NCBI GenBank assembly: GCA_016617855.1
Contig: JAECUM010093605.1
Location: 79,739-143,738, forward strand
Direction of reading: 5' to 3'
Source of the DNA: Megalonaias nervosa
Taxonomy: Eukaryota; Mollusca; Bivalvia; Unionida; Unionidae
Length of the DNA: 64,000 nt
The notes below the pieces were generated by a model. It was not told the DNA's origin, ran no database searches, and saw nothing but the letters and a program-made list of their open reading frames with translations. Below, in pieces: positions 12,242-21,769 of the stretch. Each line of letters starts with the position of its first letter. The stretch's first letter is position 1. A program made the translations under genes and the position numbers.

Positions 12242-12512
12242 CTTGCGTGTGTGTGATTTGGATTTTTAACATAGCTTTAAAAAATTTTCAGTCATTACAA
12301 TGTCTGCAGTGTGGCAGTTTATAGTGATGTCTAGCACTGGGGCATCGTGCTGTAGACATGTAGCATCATGTCCCACCCAGTCACATTATTCTGACACCAG
12401 GCCAACCAGTCCTAATACTAACCTCTTAATGCTGAATGCCTAGCAAGGCAACTGTTAGTACCATTTTTATAAGTCTTTGGTATGAATTGGCCGGGGTTCA
12501 AACATGTGTCAT
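12242..12512 (-). mobile_element. tRNA-derived SINE (family A), minus strand
   Basis: This is the reverse complement of the family A body: A/C-rich end at the low coordinates, then the 'catcatgtcccacccagtca' block, the 'ctgacaccaggcc' block and 'agtaccatttttataagtct'. It stops within the tRNA head after a B-box remnant ('ggccggggttcaaac'). The 5' end is truncated. Confidence 0.75.
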
Positions 12513-12539
12513 ATGATTAAAGGTTATGTGGACTGAAAG

Positions 12540-12900
12540 AGAAACTTTTTTACTACATGTCTTGGCTGAACTTTGTAGTTGGCTTGCATTTCAAATAAGA
12601 AAGCCCTAATAATTTGGGGTTTAAAGGTCAGAGGTCAAGGTTAAAGGAACTCCTTAAAGGAAATGGATTCCACACAAAAAATGAAGTCCAATGCCTCAAG
12701 CCAGGATCAAAACTTTTGGATTTCTTGCACTTGAAACAAAAAAGGCACCAGTAGATTTATGGGTTAATAGGTCAAGGATCAAGGTCATTGAGACTAGAAG
12801 AATAAAAACAATTTCTGCCAAATAACACAAGTTCTGTGTCTTCCTATTACCAGATTTTGTGAACAGCTTACATTTAAGACTAGGAAGACATCTATTGATA
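12540..12900. repeat. Low-grade dispersed repeat with 'aaggtcagaggtcaagg' motifs
   Basis: Several 'ggtcaaggtcat', 'tgggttaatagg' and 'ttgcacttg' phrases recur at irregular spacing. A similar motif is at 10895-10930. This is probably old repeat DNA. Confidence 0.35.
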
Positions 12901-13020
12901 TTAGATTCAAATGTGTCAATTATTTTGACCAGTGTACATGTTTTTGTTAATTTCTTTTTTATTTTATATTATGTTGTCCATACTGTGTTTTTACTGAAGT
13001 TTTAATTTACAGCTCTTCCT

Positions 13021-13274
13021 GGGGCCCCGAGTGGCCAAGTGGTCTAAAGCGCTGTCCGTTACGGATCACTGCCATCTCACCTCTGTCTGCGTTGGTTCGA
13101 GTCTAAGATTCGGCGAATATGGATATGTGAGAAAGCTTGCCAGTAGCTTCTCGTGGGTCGGTGGTTCTTTCCGCAGATTTCCTGGTTTCTTCCTCCACCA
13201 TTAATACTGGCCGCCATGTATAGCCTATCGTGTGCTGAAAAATGGCGTTAAGCCCCACAACAACAACAACAACA
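13021..13274 (+). mobile_element. Full-length tRNA-Leu-like SINE (family B) with perfect 12-bp target duplication
   Basis: The head 'ccgagtggccaagtggtcta' carries a class-II (Leu/Ser-type) A-box, a long variable-arm region and a B-box 'ggttcgagtc'. The body follows and ends in an (AAC)n tail. The direct repeat 'acagctcttcct' flanks the element at 13009-13020 and 13275-13286 without mismatch. That marks a retrotransposition event recent enough to keep an intact duplication. Other copies are at 38579-38828 (minus), about 43590-43800 (minus, decayed) and 5612-5712 (fragment). Confidence 0.93.
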
Positions 13275-13579
13275 ACAGCTCTTCCTCATTATAAGACACT
13301 GGTCAAGATCCATAACTACTGACTGTGCAAACTCTGCTGAACATTATATTGCAATCCACAATATGTACAGAACCATGATATATACCACTATATGTACAGA
13401 ATGTTGAGATAGTATAATATGTTGCGCCATGGTGTAGTGGACCGTGGAACTATCAAATTTTTCAGATAATGGTGTTTTGAAAAGGAAATAGAGATACAAG
13501 ACTAGGCTTCACCTTGTTTTCTTTCATCCCATCTTGTTATACAATGGTATGATTTTGGCCAAGGGGTCAGATCATAGTA

Positions 13580-13757
13580 CAGTAGAACCTGTCTTGAGAG
13601 ACCACCTCTTTTGCCAAAAAATTATGGTCTCTCAAGACAGGTGGTCTCTCATAACAGGTAACAATACTATATAATTAATAAATTTGTGCACTGACCATGT
13701 GGTCTCTCAAGACAGGTGGTCTCACATAGCAGTGGTCTTTCAAGACAGGTTTTACTG
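13580..13757. mobile_element. pogo/Tigger-like MITE, 178 bp, TA target duplication
   Basis: The left end 'cagtagaacctgtcttgaga' and the reverse complement of the right end 'cagtaaaacctgtcttgaaa' match at 18 of 20 shown bases, and the match continues as 'gacc'. TA dinucleotides flank both ends (13578-13579 and 13758-13759). The interior repeats 'ggtctctcaagacaggt'. Ends starting CAGT(A) with a TA duplication are typical of the pogo/Tigger branch of Tc1/mariner. No transposase is encoded. Confidence 0.88.
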
Positions 13758-13789
13758 TAGTACCGTATTATATCCAGAATCGTGTTATA

Positions 13790-15340
13790 CAGACGTGTGT
13801 TATAATGAGGGAGAGCTGTGTCACTGTATTAAATTATACCACATGATTAGGATGGCAGAATGGAAATTCATCTTAACAGACTTGCCTGTATACACAAAAT
13901 TTGGCAGTAACCTCTGTATCTATGTTGAAGTTCTGATGTTTCAAAGCCTTAAGAAATGTGAACTTGGAAAAGTTATTTAGATCACAAAATCTCATGGTCT
14001 CATACTTTGCCAAATGTATATATATTGAGGGTGAAGAGATGGAGGTTGCCATTTTATTATGTTGACCCTATTCTTATTCGTTTATGCATTCATTTAATAT
14101 GTGCACTAATTGAATGGTTTATCGGATCTTAAGAAATTACAATATTCCAAACTCCCATATTGCCAGGGCAGACACACACAACTATTTTTTGACATAATTT
14201 TTTTTTTTTATACAATTCATCTTTTCAAACTTTTACCACATTATGAGAGTAAATCTTGGTTGGTAATTGCAGTTCTTTTTTTAAAAATTTGATGAAAGAT
14301 AGTGAAATTATAACATTTGGACTTTGTATGAGTCCTAACGACAAAACTACCAAGGCTTGTCATTGTCCATACACCAGAGTTAGGAGTTAAATTAGCACAC
14401 TGGGTGTTGTCACATAATGCTTTGCACATAGCCTGGCTTATCACTGGTTTTCAATCTTTTTGGAGTTTCTAATAAACACCAGAGGTATACTGATATTGAG
14501 AAAGGGCACGAATTTCAGCACTGTAATAATCACCTGCTTCTGTTCATTTTACCAGAAGCTCTGTATGCTTTATTAGTTTTGGATAAGGAGTTTTAAAAAA
14601 GTACATTGAAATTCTGCTAATCAGGACTCATTTCTTCCCACTGTTTTTGAAGGGATTAGTGGAGAGTCCAAAATTTACAAATGGCTTCAAAGATAAAATT
14701 CAGATAACAAATTGATTCAGAGAATAATGGAGGAAATTAGCTTCACTGTTAGAATAAAAAGTTAGTATAAAGAAGAATTCAGTGTACATGTGCAACAAAT
14801 GGAAATTTACTGTCAACAAGTTTTGTATTATGCAATCAGATCTGACCTAGTTCCATCACTCAGTATTTTTGTTTACTTTTACTGAATAATTTTAGGAGGA
14901 TAACATGCTGGTTTCTAGTACAATCACATCCACACTTATGAATTTGCCAATATACAAGTTAACAGTGTCCATAAAAATATCAGGAGTCAGTGACACATTA
15001 TTTCCAAACAGACATTAAGTTTTGTAACCCACAGAAATGACTACCAGTTCATCAGCCATTGTTGTGATACTGTATAGTGATTGTGTTGAGCATTGGTAAC
15101 AGTAGATGATGATTGGCTGTATTTCAAGTGGAATTTCCCATATTTTCTTGTAAACTAAATTCTACATCAGTCAAATTGTTCTGACATTGACAGTTTGTTT
15201 AAATCGATTATTCATAGGATGAAACCTATAATGACATTTTTAAAAAAAGTTAGATTTAAACAAAAAACATTTGTTTGAAGGGAACCCAAGAAGGGCTTTG
15301 ACTGACCTCAAAGATTAAAAGAACATGCAACATCCCTTTA
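13790..15340. other. AT-rich stretch, nothing recognised
   Basis: A 98-codon frame at 13684-13980 begins inside the MITE and has no recognisable product. No splice-bounded exon was recognised. Confidence 0.4.
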
Positions 15341-15556
15341 ATACTGTATGTACTCACTTATGAGTTCAACTACAAACTGCAAAGACCCAGATCTGCCATC
15401 TCATAATGCACTGAAGATCTGGGTGTATGCCATTTATTAGGAGCAATCAGTAGAACAAACAACATAGACCCTAATCTGCAGGTTCATTATGCTACAGCAG
15501 ATCAGGATCTTTGTTGTTTGCAGTTTGACTTAATTTAGGTGAGTAAATATGGTAAT
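15341..15556. mobile_element. Palindromic MITE (family P), copy 2
   Basis: The left end is 'atactgtatgtactcactta' and the right end the inverted 'taggtgagtaaatatggta'. The arms extend inward through 'aactgcaaagacccagatct', which pairs with 'agatcaggatctttgttgtt' near the right arm. There is no coding capacity. Confidence 0.75.
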
Positions 15557-16009
15557 AGTGTCTCCTTGCATCCATGGAGGTTGATGTAAATGTTTATCAT
15601 AAGTAAACTTTGTTTAAGATTTAATATTTCTGCACCTTGTCTTTGAAAGTGTGTATTTTGTGCTACAGAGCTTTATTTGTTTTAGTGTGATGGTAAGATC
15701 TACCTTTTTCATTGAAACTCATGCCTCCATATGCGGTGCTTGGTGACACATGGATACAGCACGCTGTTAACTCCTTGTTTTCCACCTACTGTTCACTTAT
15801 CACTTAATATCTCTCTCACTTTCATAACCTTTGAAATGTCTTCATTTTTGATTTTATGAATATTATTACTGCATTTCATGTGTGTATTCAAGATGTTTTT
15901 TCTGTATTTACCTGTACATAAGGCTTGTCCAGCTGCAGATGGCTTACACTGAGATTTCTCATCGAATAATGCACTTCCAGATCAGACTCTCAACCTTTTG
16001 CTTGTGAAT

Positions 16010-16610
16010 ATACATGTGCATTGGGCCTTTATTGTAAGACACCCCAGTATAACATGGTCCCTGATATGAAATGGATATAGTCAAGGTTCCCATTCTAAGT
16101 AAATGAATAAGGTTTTTGTGCATTATGTGCTTAAGTATTCGGCACCACAGTATAGCACTGCTATGGTCATGATTTGCATTTAAGTGGATGAATAAGACTT
16201 TCTGCATTACATACCTCAGTAAAGGAACCTCATTATAACATGGTATCCAATATAACACTTGTATGGTCATGGTTCCCATTTAAATGAATAAGACTTTATA
16301 TTATATATCTCAGTATAAGGAACCTCATTATAACATGGTATCCAATATAACACTTGTATGGTCATGGTTCCCATTTAAGTGGATGAATTAGATTTTGTGC
16401 ATTATATAACTCAGTATAAGGAACCTCATTATAACATGGTATCTGATATAACACTTTTATAGTCATGGTTCCCATTTAAATGAATAAGACTTTATATTAT
16501 ATATCTCAGTATAAGGAACCTCATTATAACATGGTATCTGATATAACACTTGTTTGGTCATGGTTCCTATTTAAGTGAATGAATAAGACTGTGCATTATG
16601 TAGAACCATC
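16010..16610. repeat. Tandem array, about 100-bp unit, 5-6 copies
   Basis: Each unit has 'cagtataaggaacctcatta' then 'taacatggtat', 'atataacactt', 'atggtcatggttcccattta' and 'gaataagact'. Later units are closer to each other than to the first. The 'cagtataaggaacctcatta' segment resembles the ends of TA-flanked DNA transposons in this window (compare 46275), so the array may have grown from a transposon end. Confidence 0.85.
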
Positions 16611-17005
16611 AGCCCATTAAATTACACATAATAGCATTAAAAATTCATGAATGGTTACAACATAAAGAGTGATTTTAGGGAAATTGAATAAATTGAAATG
16701 TCTAGCATTACTGCACAGAGTCTCCTGCACACTATTAGCCACTGACCCTAAAAAATGAAAGTTAAAACAAAAATAAACAAATTTAATGATATGCATTTGT
16801 TTGAAGATTTATGACAATACATTGCAGTGTATCAACAGAATTTCTGCATTTATACTAGTATTTTCTAACTGTGTTTCTTACTAACAAAGAAATCAAGTAC
16901 GTACAAAACTATTTTGTCAAAAGTTTTTAACAACAATTCATGCAGGATAAACTTGAATGTGTAAACATTGAAAAAACCTGTAAGTATCACTTTAACATAA
17001 TACAC

Positions 17006-17134
17006 ACTGTGTATACTCACTTATAAGACAAATCCTAAGAAGTGCATTGACCCAGATACGCTGGTGCATTATGTGATGACAAATCTGGGCCAATGCAGTG
17101 CAGTCAGAGTTGACTTATAAGTGAATATGAATGG
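17006..17134. mobile_element. Palindromic MITE (family P), copy 3 (short)
   Basis: It is about 129 bases. The left end 'gtatactcacttataagaca' pairs with the right end 'gacttataagtgaatat', and 'gcattgacccagat' pairs with 'aatctgggccaatgc'. It is the shortest copy and close to a perfect hairpin. Confidence 0.75.
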
Positions 17135-18071
17135 TATCTTTGAAAATCAATGTCTAAATCTGTCTCCAACATTTTGGGAGAATATGTGATAAATAAATCA
17201 CCTGTATTTAGCTTGTAACAAACTTGACAATATGCGGACAGTACTTGCAAACTTCTTAATGATATTTTCCTGTTGGCTTGACTTTAATTGATCGATACAT
17301 ACAATCATGTATTTTATGTACCTTTACTCCTAGATGTTACAGAATATAAAAGCTGATTTTTCTCCATTCTTGCATACAAGTTTAGACCATATGCAGCACA
17401 TAAAAACTATTATTTTCATTAAAAGTAACCATTCTGCCATTGCATTTAAATAGTAATGGATGGTTGCCCTATCCTGCAATGATGTCACACTTTGCAATAA
17501 ACACAGCATTAGTCAAGGAAAGTGGCAGGCAGCAGTAATTATGAAACAGTTGTTGCTGCATTTATTAAATTTCACTAAGACCATGCACAAGAAAGGAGTA
17601 TTTTTTATTTATGCATATAAGCGTATTAACATACCAAATGCATTAAAAAATATATATTGAAGATTTTCTTCATATTTGACCTTTAAGCAAATGCTGATCA
17701 AAATTCAGAACATGGGTGCTTCCTTGTATCTGCTTGATATAAGTTCCAAGTTTTGTTTTAGTTTCACCAGATATTTTTAACATTTTGTGATCATATTTAA
17801 TAACATTCTTATGAACATTCTGGGCTTTTTAGAAAACAGCTTTAGGATACATAAAATTCTTGATAAGGAGAAAATAATTCTTTTTTAATTTTCTAATTTT
17901 GTTCATATTTTCTGTGAAACTCATAATTTTGGTGGCTTTCCATGCTAATGTTGTGTTGAGTATAGGGTTTTTTTTCCAGATGCAATTAAAATTGCAATGA
18001 TTCCAGTAGATTTCATTATTTTAACAATGATTAATATTCAAGAGATAATCCTTTGCATTTCTGTCTTTCAG
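17135..18071. other. 3' end of the large intron, nothing recognised
   Basis: AT-rich sequence that ends in the pyrimidine tract and AG acceptor of the terminal exon. Confidence 0.4.
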
Positions 18072-18200
18072 ACAGGAGGTTTTCGAGGACACCAGCCTCT
18101 AGTTTCGAAGCAGCGACAAATGATAGAGGCAGGACCTCCTCCTCGGGGACATATTAACAATAACCATATCTCAACCATCCTCAGGGCAGAACCCATATAA
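18072..18200 (+). CDS. Terminal coding exon of the unrecognised + strand gene
   Basis: The exon follows a strong acceptor ('gcatttctgtctttcag') and encodes 42 residues plus a TAA stop. It begins TGGFRGHQPLVSKQRQ and ends with a basic, Asn/His-rich stretch closing in ILRAEPI. GC content and codon use are visibly higher than in the surrounding sequence, and the start phase (0) matches the end of the 3729-3802 exon. The open frame extends upstream of the acceptor, but that part is AT-rich intron. The tail looks like the disordered C-terminus of a larger, possibly signalling or membrane, protein; that is a guess from composition. I do not recognise the family. The sequence after the stop is the likely 3' UTR. 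Confidence 0.72.
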   Translation, partial: TGGFRGHQPLVSKQRQMIEAGPPPRGHINNNHISTILRAEPI

Positions 18201-18944
18201 TAGTGACTGGATCAAGCCATCTGTGTCCAGCATTTGCAGTGGTGGTTTCTAACATCTACATAGAGTAGTCCATTATTGTTACTGTTAACCAGCCAAGGTT
18301 CTTCAAGGCAGCTGTCAGATTTGAGGCTGCAGTCAACTCTTCACTGAAGAGAACAGTTTGATACTAATGTTCTTAACTGTTTAAGAAAGAATTGGAACAT
18401 AAACTGCTGTGTTCTGACTGTTGAATGCAGAAAATATTTAAAAAATACTGATGCCATTTCTCCATGATGAGGAATCAAATCATTGAATTGTGTTGATCCA
18501 GTCCTCAGTTTGATATTTAATCCAAGCTAGGAGGAAAGACTATAAAAAAATATATTAAAAAAAATATGCTGTGAAAAATGCCTCATCTGATAACCCTTCT
18601 CATTAAGGACAGCAATTATGAATAACTTTTCTTTATTTACATTATTTAATCTCCGTATAAAGGACATTTGTCCACAGAGGATGCAATTTTGCGGTTCTTT
18701 GGATGTCCTGTTGTGAATGGTTTTGATGTAAAGAAAGAAGATGAAAGTTACCTTCATGATGAAAAACTATTGCACTGAAGTTTCCTTTCTTGCTGGAGAT
18801 TACTATTTGAACATGTCGTCTTTCAGAACTCTTGTATGTGTGAAGCTAGACTCTGGTATTCTTTGCAGGACAGTGAAATTAACTTTTATAATTTTGATAA
18901 ATCTATGCATTCCATACTTCAAATACTATTAAAAATGACAGCTT
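18201..18944 (+). other. Likely 3' UTR of the + strand gene
   Basis: It is downstream of the TAA at 18198-18200. The sequence is non-coding and A/T-rich near its end, with an 'attaaa' at about 18928 that could serve as a variant polyadenylation signal. A dispersed repeat begins right after it. The real 3' end is not determined. Confidence 0.4.
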
Positions 18945-19830
18945 TTAGCTCTTAACTGGTCATGGCTTATGGGATAGTCTGTCATGGGTTATCTGTCAAT
19001 CCATTAGCACAAGTTTGTTGTTGCTATGCCTAAACTGCATGGAGGATTGACATGAAAGATTACATATACATTTACCCCATGATCTAGTTGGTTCTAAATG
19101 AAAATGGTGCAGCTCAGACATCCAACATGGCCACCACAGTCACCATCGTTAAAATATTTGTTATTGCTGCTCCTGCTGAATGGAAAGTCATATCAGCATG
19201 GGTTTTTCAACAGAAGACTTCATATGATGTCTAGTTGGTCCTGAATAATATCCAGTATGGTCATTATGACAGCTATTTTCAAAATTTTGTATCCCTGCTT
19301 CTGATTGGAATTGAAATGAGGTTTTGAAAATGGTGCAAATCTGACACTTAATATGGCAACCTTGGTTGCCATCTTAAACATCTTGTTACTGTCACTCCTT
19401 CTGAATAGAAAGTCATATTTGCATGGAGTGACCTGTAGAAGACTTCTTCAGATGTCTAGTTGGTCTTTTAAAAAGATTGCCAATTTGATGTCCAATCTGG
19501 CCACCAATGCAGCTGTCTGGAAAATCTTGCTCTCGCTACTTCTTCTTAACAGAAAATCATATCTGCAACTAGTTTCTACCAAAAAACTCTCTCTGATATC
19601 CACTTCAAAATTAAAATGGTGCCAGTATGACCTCTAATAGGGCCATTTTGAAAATCCTGTTATTGCTAGTCCTCCTATTGACATGGTGTTTTCACCAAAC
19701 AACTTGTGATGTTTAGTTGGTTCTAAATGAAAATGGTGCTGACCTGACATCCAGTATGGCTAACATGGCAGCCATCTTGAAAATCTTGTTATTTAGATAC
19801 CAGGGTATGACTTCATCTTAAATAGCAACC
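18945..19830 (+). repeat. Dispersed repeat family D, + copy with about four internal units
   Basis: It opens with 'ggcttatgggatag' and then repeats a unit of roughly 140 bases: 'gtctagttggt', 'aaatgaaaatggtgc', 'ctgacatccaatatggcc', 'ccatcttgaaaatcttgtta', 'ttgctactcctcctg', 'aaagtcatat'. The same unit occurs reversed at 37150, 38095 and 56330. Confidence 0.7.
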
Positions 19831-20245
19831 ATATGATGTGACATCATGGTCATTTGCCTCATTACTGGTAGGTTCTGATAGGAGGTATTCCCTGAAGGAG
19901 ATCTATGAAAACCAGCTAGAATTGGCCAAGGTTTACCATTGACATTTAAATGCAATTCCATGCAAATGGTGCACAGGTATCAAGATGTGCATGCATGTGA
20001 AACTATTGATGTTGAAATGCATTTCCACTGAAATGAGGTAGAGGTGTCCAAAAGTACTTTTGCAAGGTAAAGGGACAATTGCATTATATTGGCAGGGACA
20101 TCCATGTCCTAAATATCATTTCTAATGTGACAATTAAAGGGGTTAGCTCGTATTCAGAAATGCTTTCTTCAATGAAGTTTTACTAAATATTGTACAAGTA
20201 GGTAGTTGACTTGTCATTCAAAAGTGGCTGTTCATTGGAGAATTA
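19831..20245. other. Nothing recognised
   Basis: Short AT-rich stretch between the family D repeat and a MITE. Confidence 0.4.
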
Positions 20246-20452
20246 CAGTATCATGTATACTCACTTACAAGTTGAGTCCAACTGCAAACTGCACAGATTC
20301 AGATCTGCCATCATGTAATGCACCAGCAGATCGGGATCTATGCAGTCTGTTAGGAATAATCAATAGAACAGCATAGAGCCTTACCTGCTGGCCTATTACG
20401 CTATGGCAGATCAGGGTCTATGTTGTTTACAGTTAGACTTACATATGGTAGT
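20246..20452. mobile_element. Palindromic MITE (family P), copy 4
   Basis: The left arm is 'gtatactcacttacaagttg' then 'aactgcaaactgcacagatt'. The right arm 'ttgtttacagttagacttac' is inverted. The core 'ggaataatcaatagaaca' matches copies 1 and 2. Confidence 0.75.
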
Positions 20453-20602
20453 TTAGATGAAGTAATTGAAGTAATATTATAAGTTTATAACAATACTCCA
20501 ATGTCTTTCACCTTGGCATTGCACTTGCAGATACTTTGTACCACAGCTTTTACATTACAGTTTCTTTTCAAGAGTTTAAAACCAGGCCAGAGTAAATTTT
20601 TT

Positions 20603-21075
20603 CATAGTCACTAAGGATCCTAAATCTGGTGGAGAGTTTTATTAACTATTTATAGTCACTAAGGACCCTAACTCGGGTGGAAAGTTTTATTAACTATTTA
20701 TAGTCACTAAGGACCCTAACTCTGGTGGAGAGTTTTATTAACTATTTATTGTCATTAAGGACCCTAACTTTGGTGGAGAGTTTTATTAACTATTTATAGT
20801 CACTAAGGACCCTAACTTTGGTGGAGAGTTTTATTAACTATTTATTTTCACTAAGGACCCTAACTCTGGTGGAGAATTTTATTAACTATTTATTGTCACT
20901 AAGGACCCTAACTCTGGTGGAGAGTTTTATTAACTATTTATTGTCACTAAGGACCCTAACTCTGGTGGAGAGTTTTATTAACTATTTATTGTCACTAAGG
21001 ACCCTAACTCTAGTAGAGAGTTTTATTAACTATTTATAGTCACTAAGGACACTAACTGGTGGAGAGTTTTATTAA
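20603..21075. repeat. Minisatellite, 48-bp unit, about 10 copies
   Basis: The unit 'cactaaggaccctaactctg' then 'gtggagagttttattaacta' then 'tttatagt' repeats with few changes. Forty-eight is a multiple of three, which creates an incidental repetitive open frame (20818-21039). It is not called as a gene. Confidence 0.97.
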
Positions 21076-21359
21076 CAAAGTTGAGTAAAAGTGGATTGTT
21101 GTTAGAGAGCACTGATACCATAATATGGTCAGCTAGCCAGATATGTTGACATTATTTTAATCTTTTATTTTGATCTTTTTAAAGTAATAGTTGTAACAAA
21201 TATAAGTATTCTGAGACAAAATATGACCATGTATGCAATATTTTGAATTGTTACGAGTGCTTAGTCATTGCATTTGCTTTGTTTGCTTGCAAATAGCAAG
21301 ATCTGAAGTTTGTGTCAAGAGCCATTATCAAACATTTAGATGCATGTTGTTATTATTGA

Positions 21360-21760
21360 TCTACTCTTTAGGTTTAGACACAATGTACAGATGGTGTAAA
21401 ATGTACAAGCTTTTCATGTGTTACAAGACCTCACTGATTCATATTTTAGATTTAGACAGTGCACAGATGATATAAAATGTACAAGCTTTTCATATGTTCA
21501 GAAGACCTCACTGATTCATACTTTAGATTTAGACAGTGCACAGATGGTATAAAATGTACAAGCTTTTCATGTGTTACAAGACCTCACTGATTCATATTTT
21601 AGATTTAGACACAGTGCACAGATGGTATGAAATGTACAAGCATTTCATGTGTTAAAAAACCTCACTGATTCATGCTTTAGATTTAGACACAGTGCACAGA
21701 TGGTATCAAATTTACAAGCTTGTCATGTGTTAAAAAGACCTCACTGATTCATGCTTTCTT
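21360..21760. repeat. Minisatellite, about 77-bp unit, 5 copies
   Basis: 'tttagacacagtgcacagat' followed by 'ggtataaaatgtacaagctt', 'ttcatgtgtt' and 'agacctcactgattcat' recurs five times with low divergence. Confidence 0.95.
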
Positions 21761-21769
21761 CAGGCTAAT

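Larger units (their letters stand above)
3803..18071 (+). other. Putative 14.3-kb intron of the + strand gene
   Basis: It is bounded by the donor 'gtaagt' at 3803 and the acceptor '..tctttcag' ending at 18071, both flanking phase-0 exon ends. It holds SINEs, MITEs and minisatellites listed separately. Additional phase-compatible exons inside it cannot be excluded, but none was recognised. Confidence 0.5.

Noticed and set aside
13021..13110. Functional tRNA-Leu gene
   Set aside because: The tRNA-like part is the head of a SINE with a body, an (AAC)n tail and a target duplication, and copies recur elsewhere.
20603..21760. Arrays with regular spacing that might suggest CRISPR
   Set aside because: Units are head-to-tail without unique spacers, in a spliced eukaryotic genome with no cas genes.
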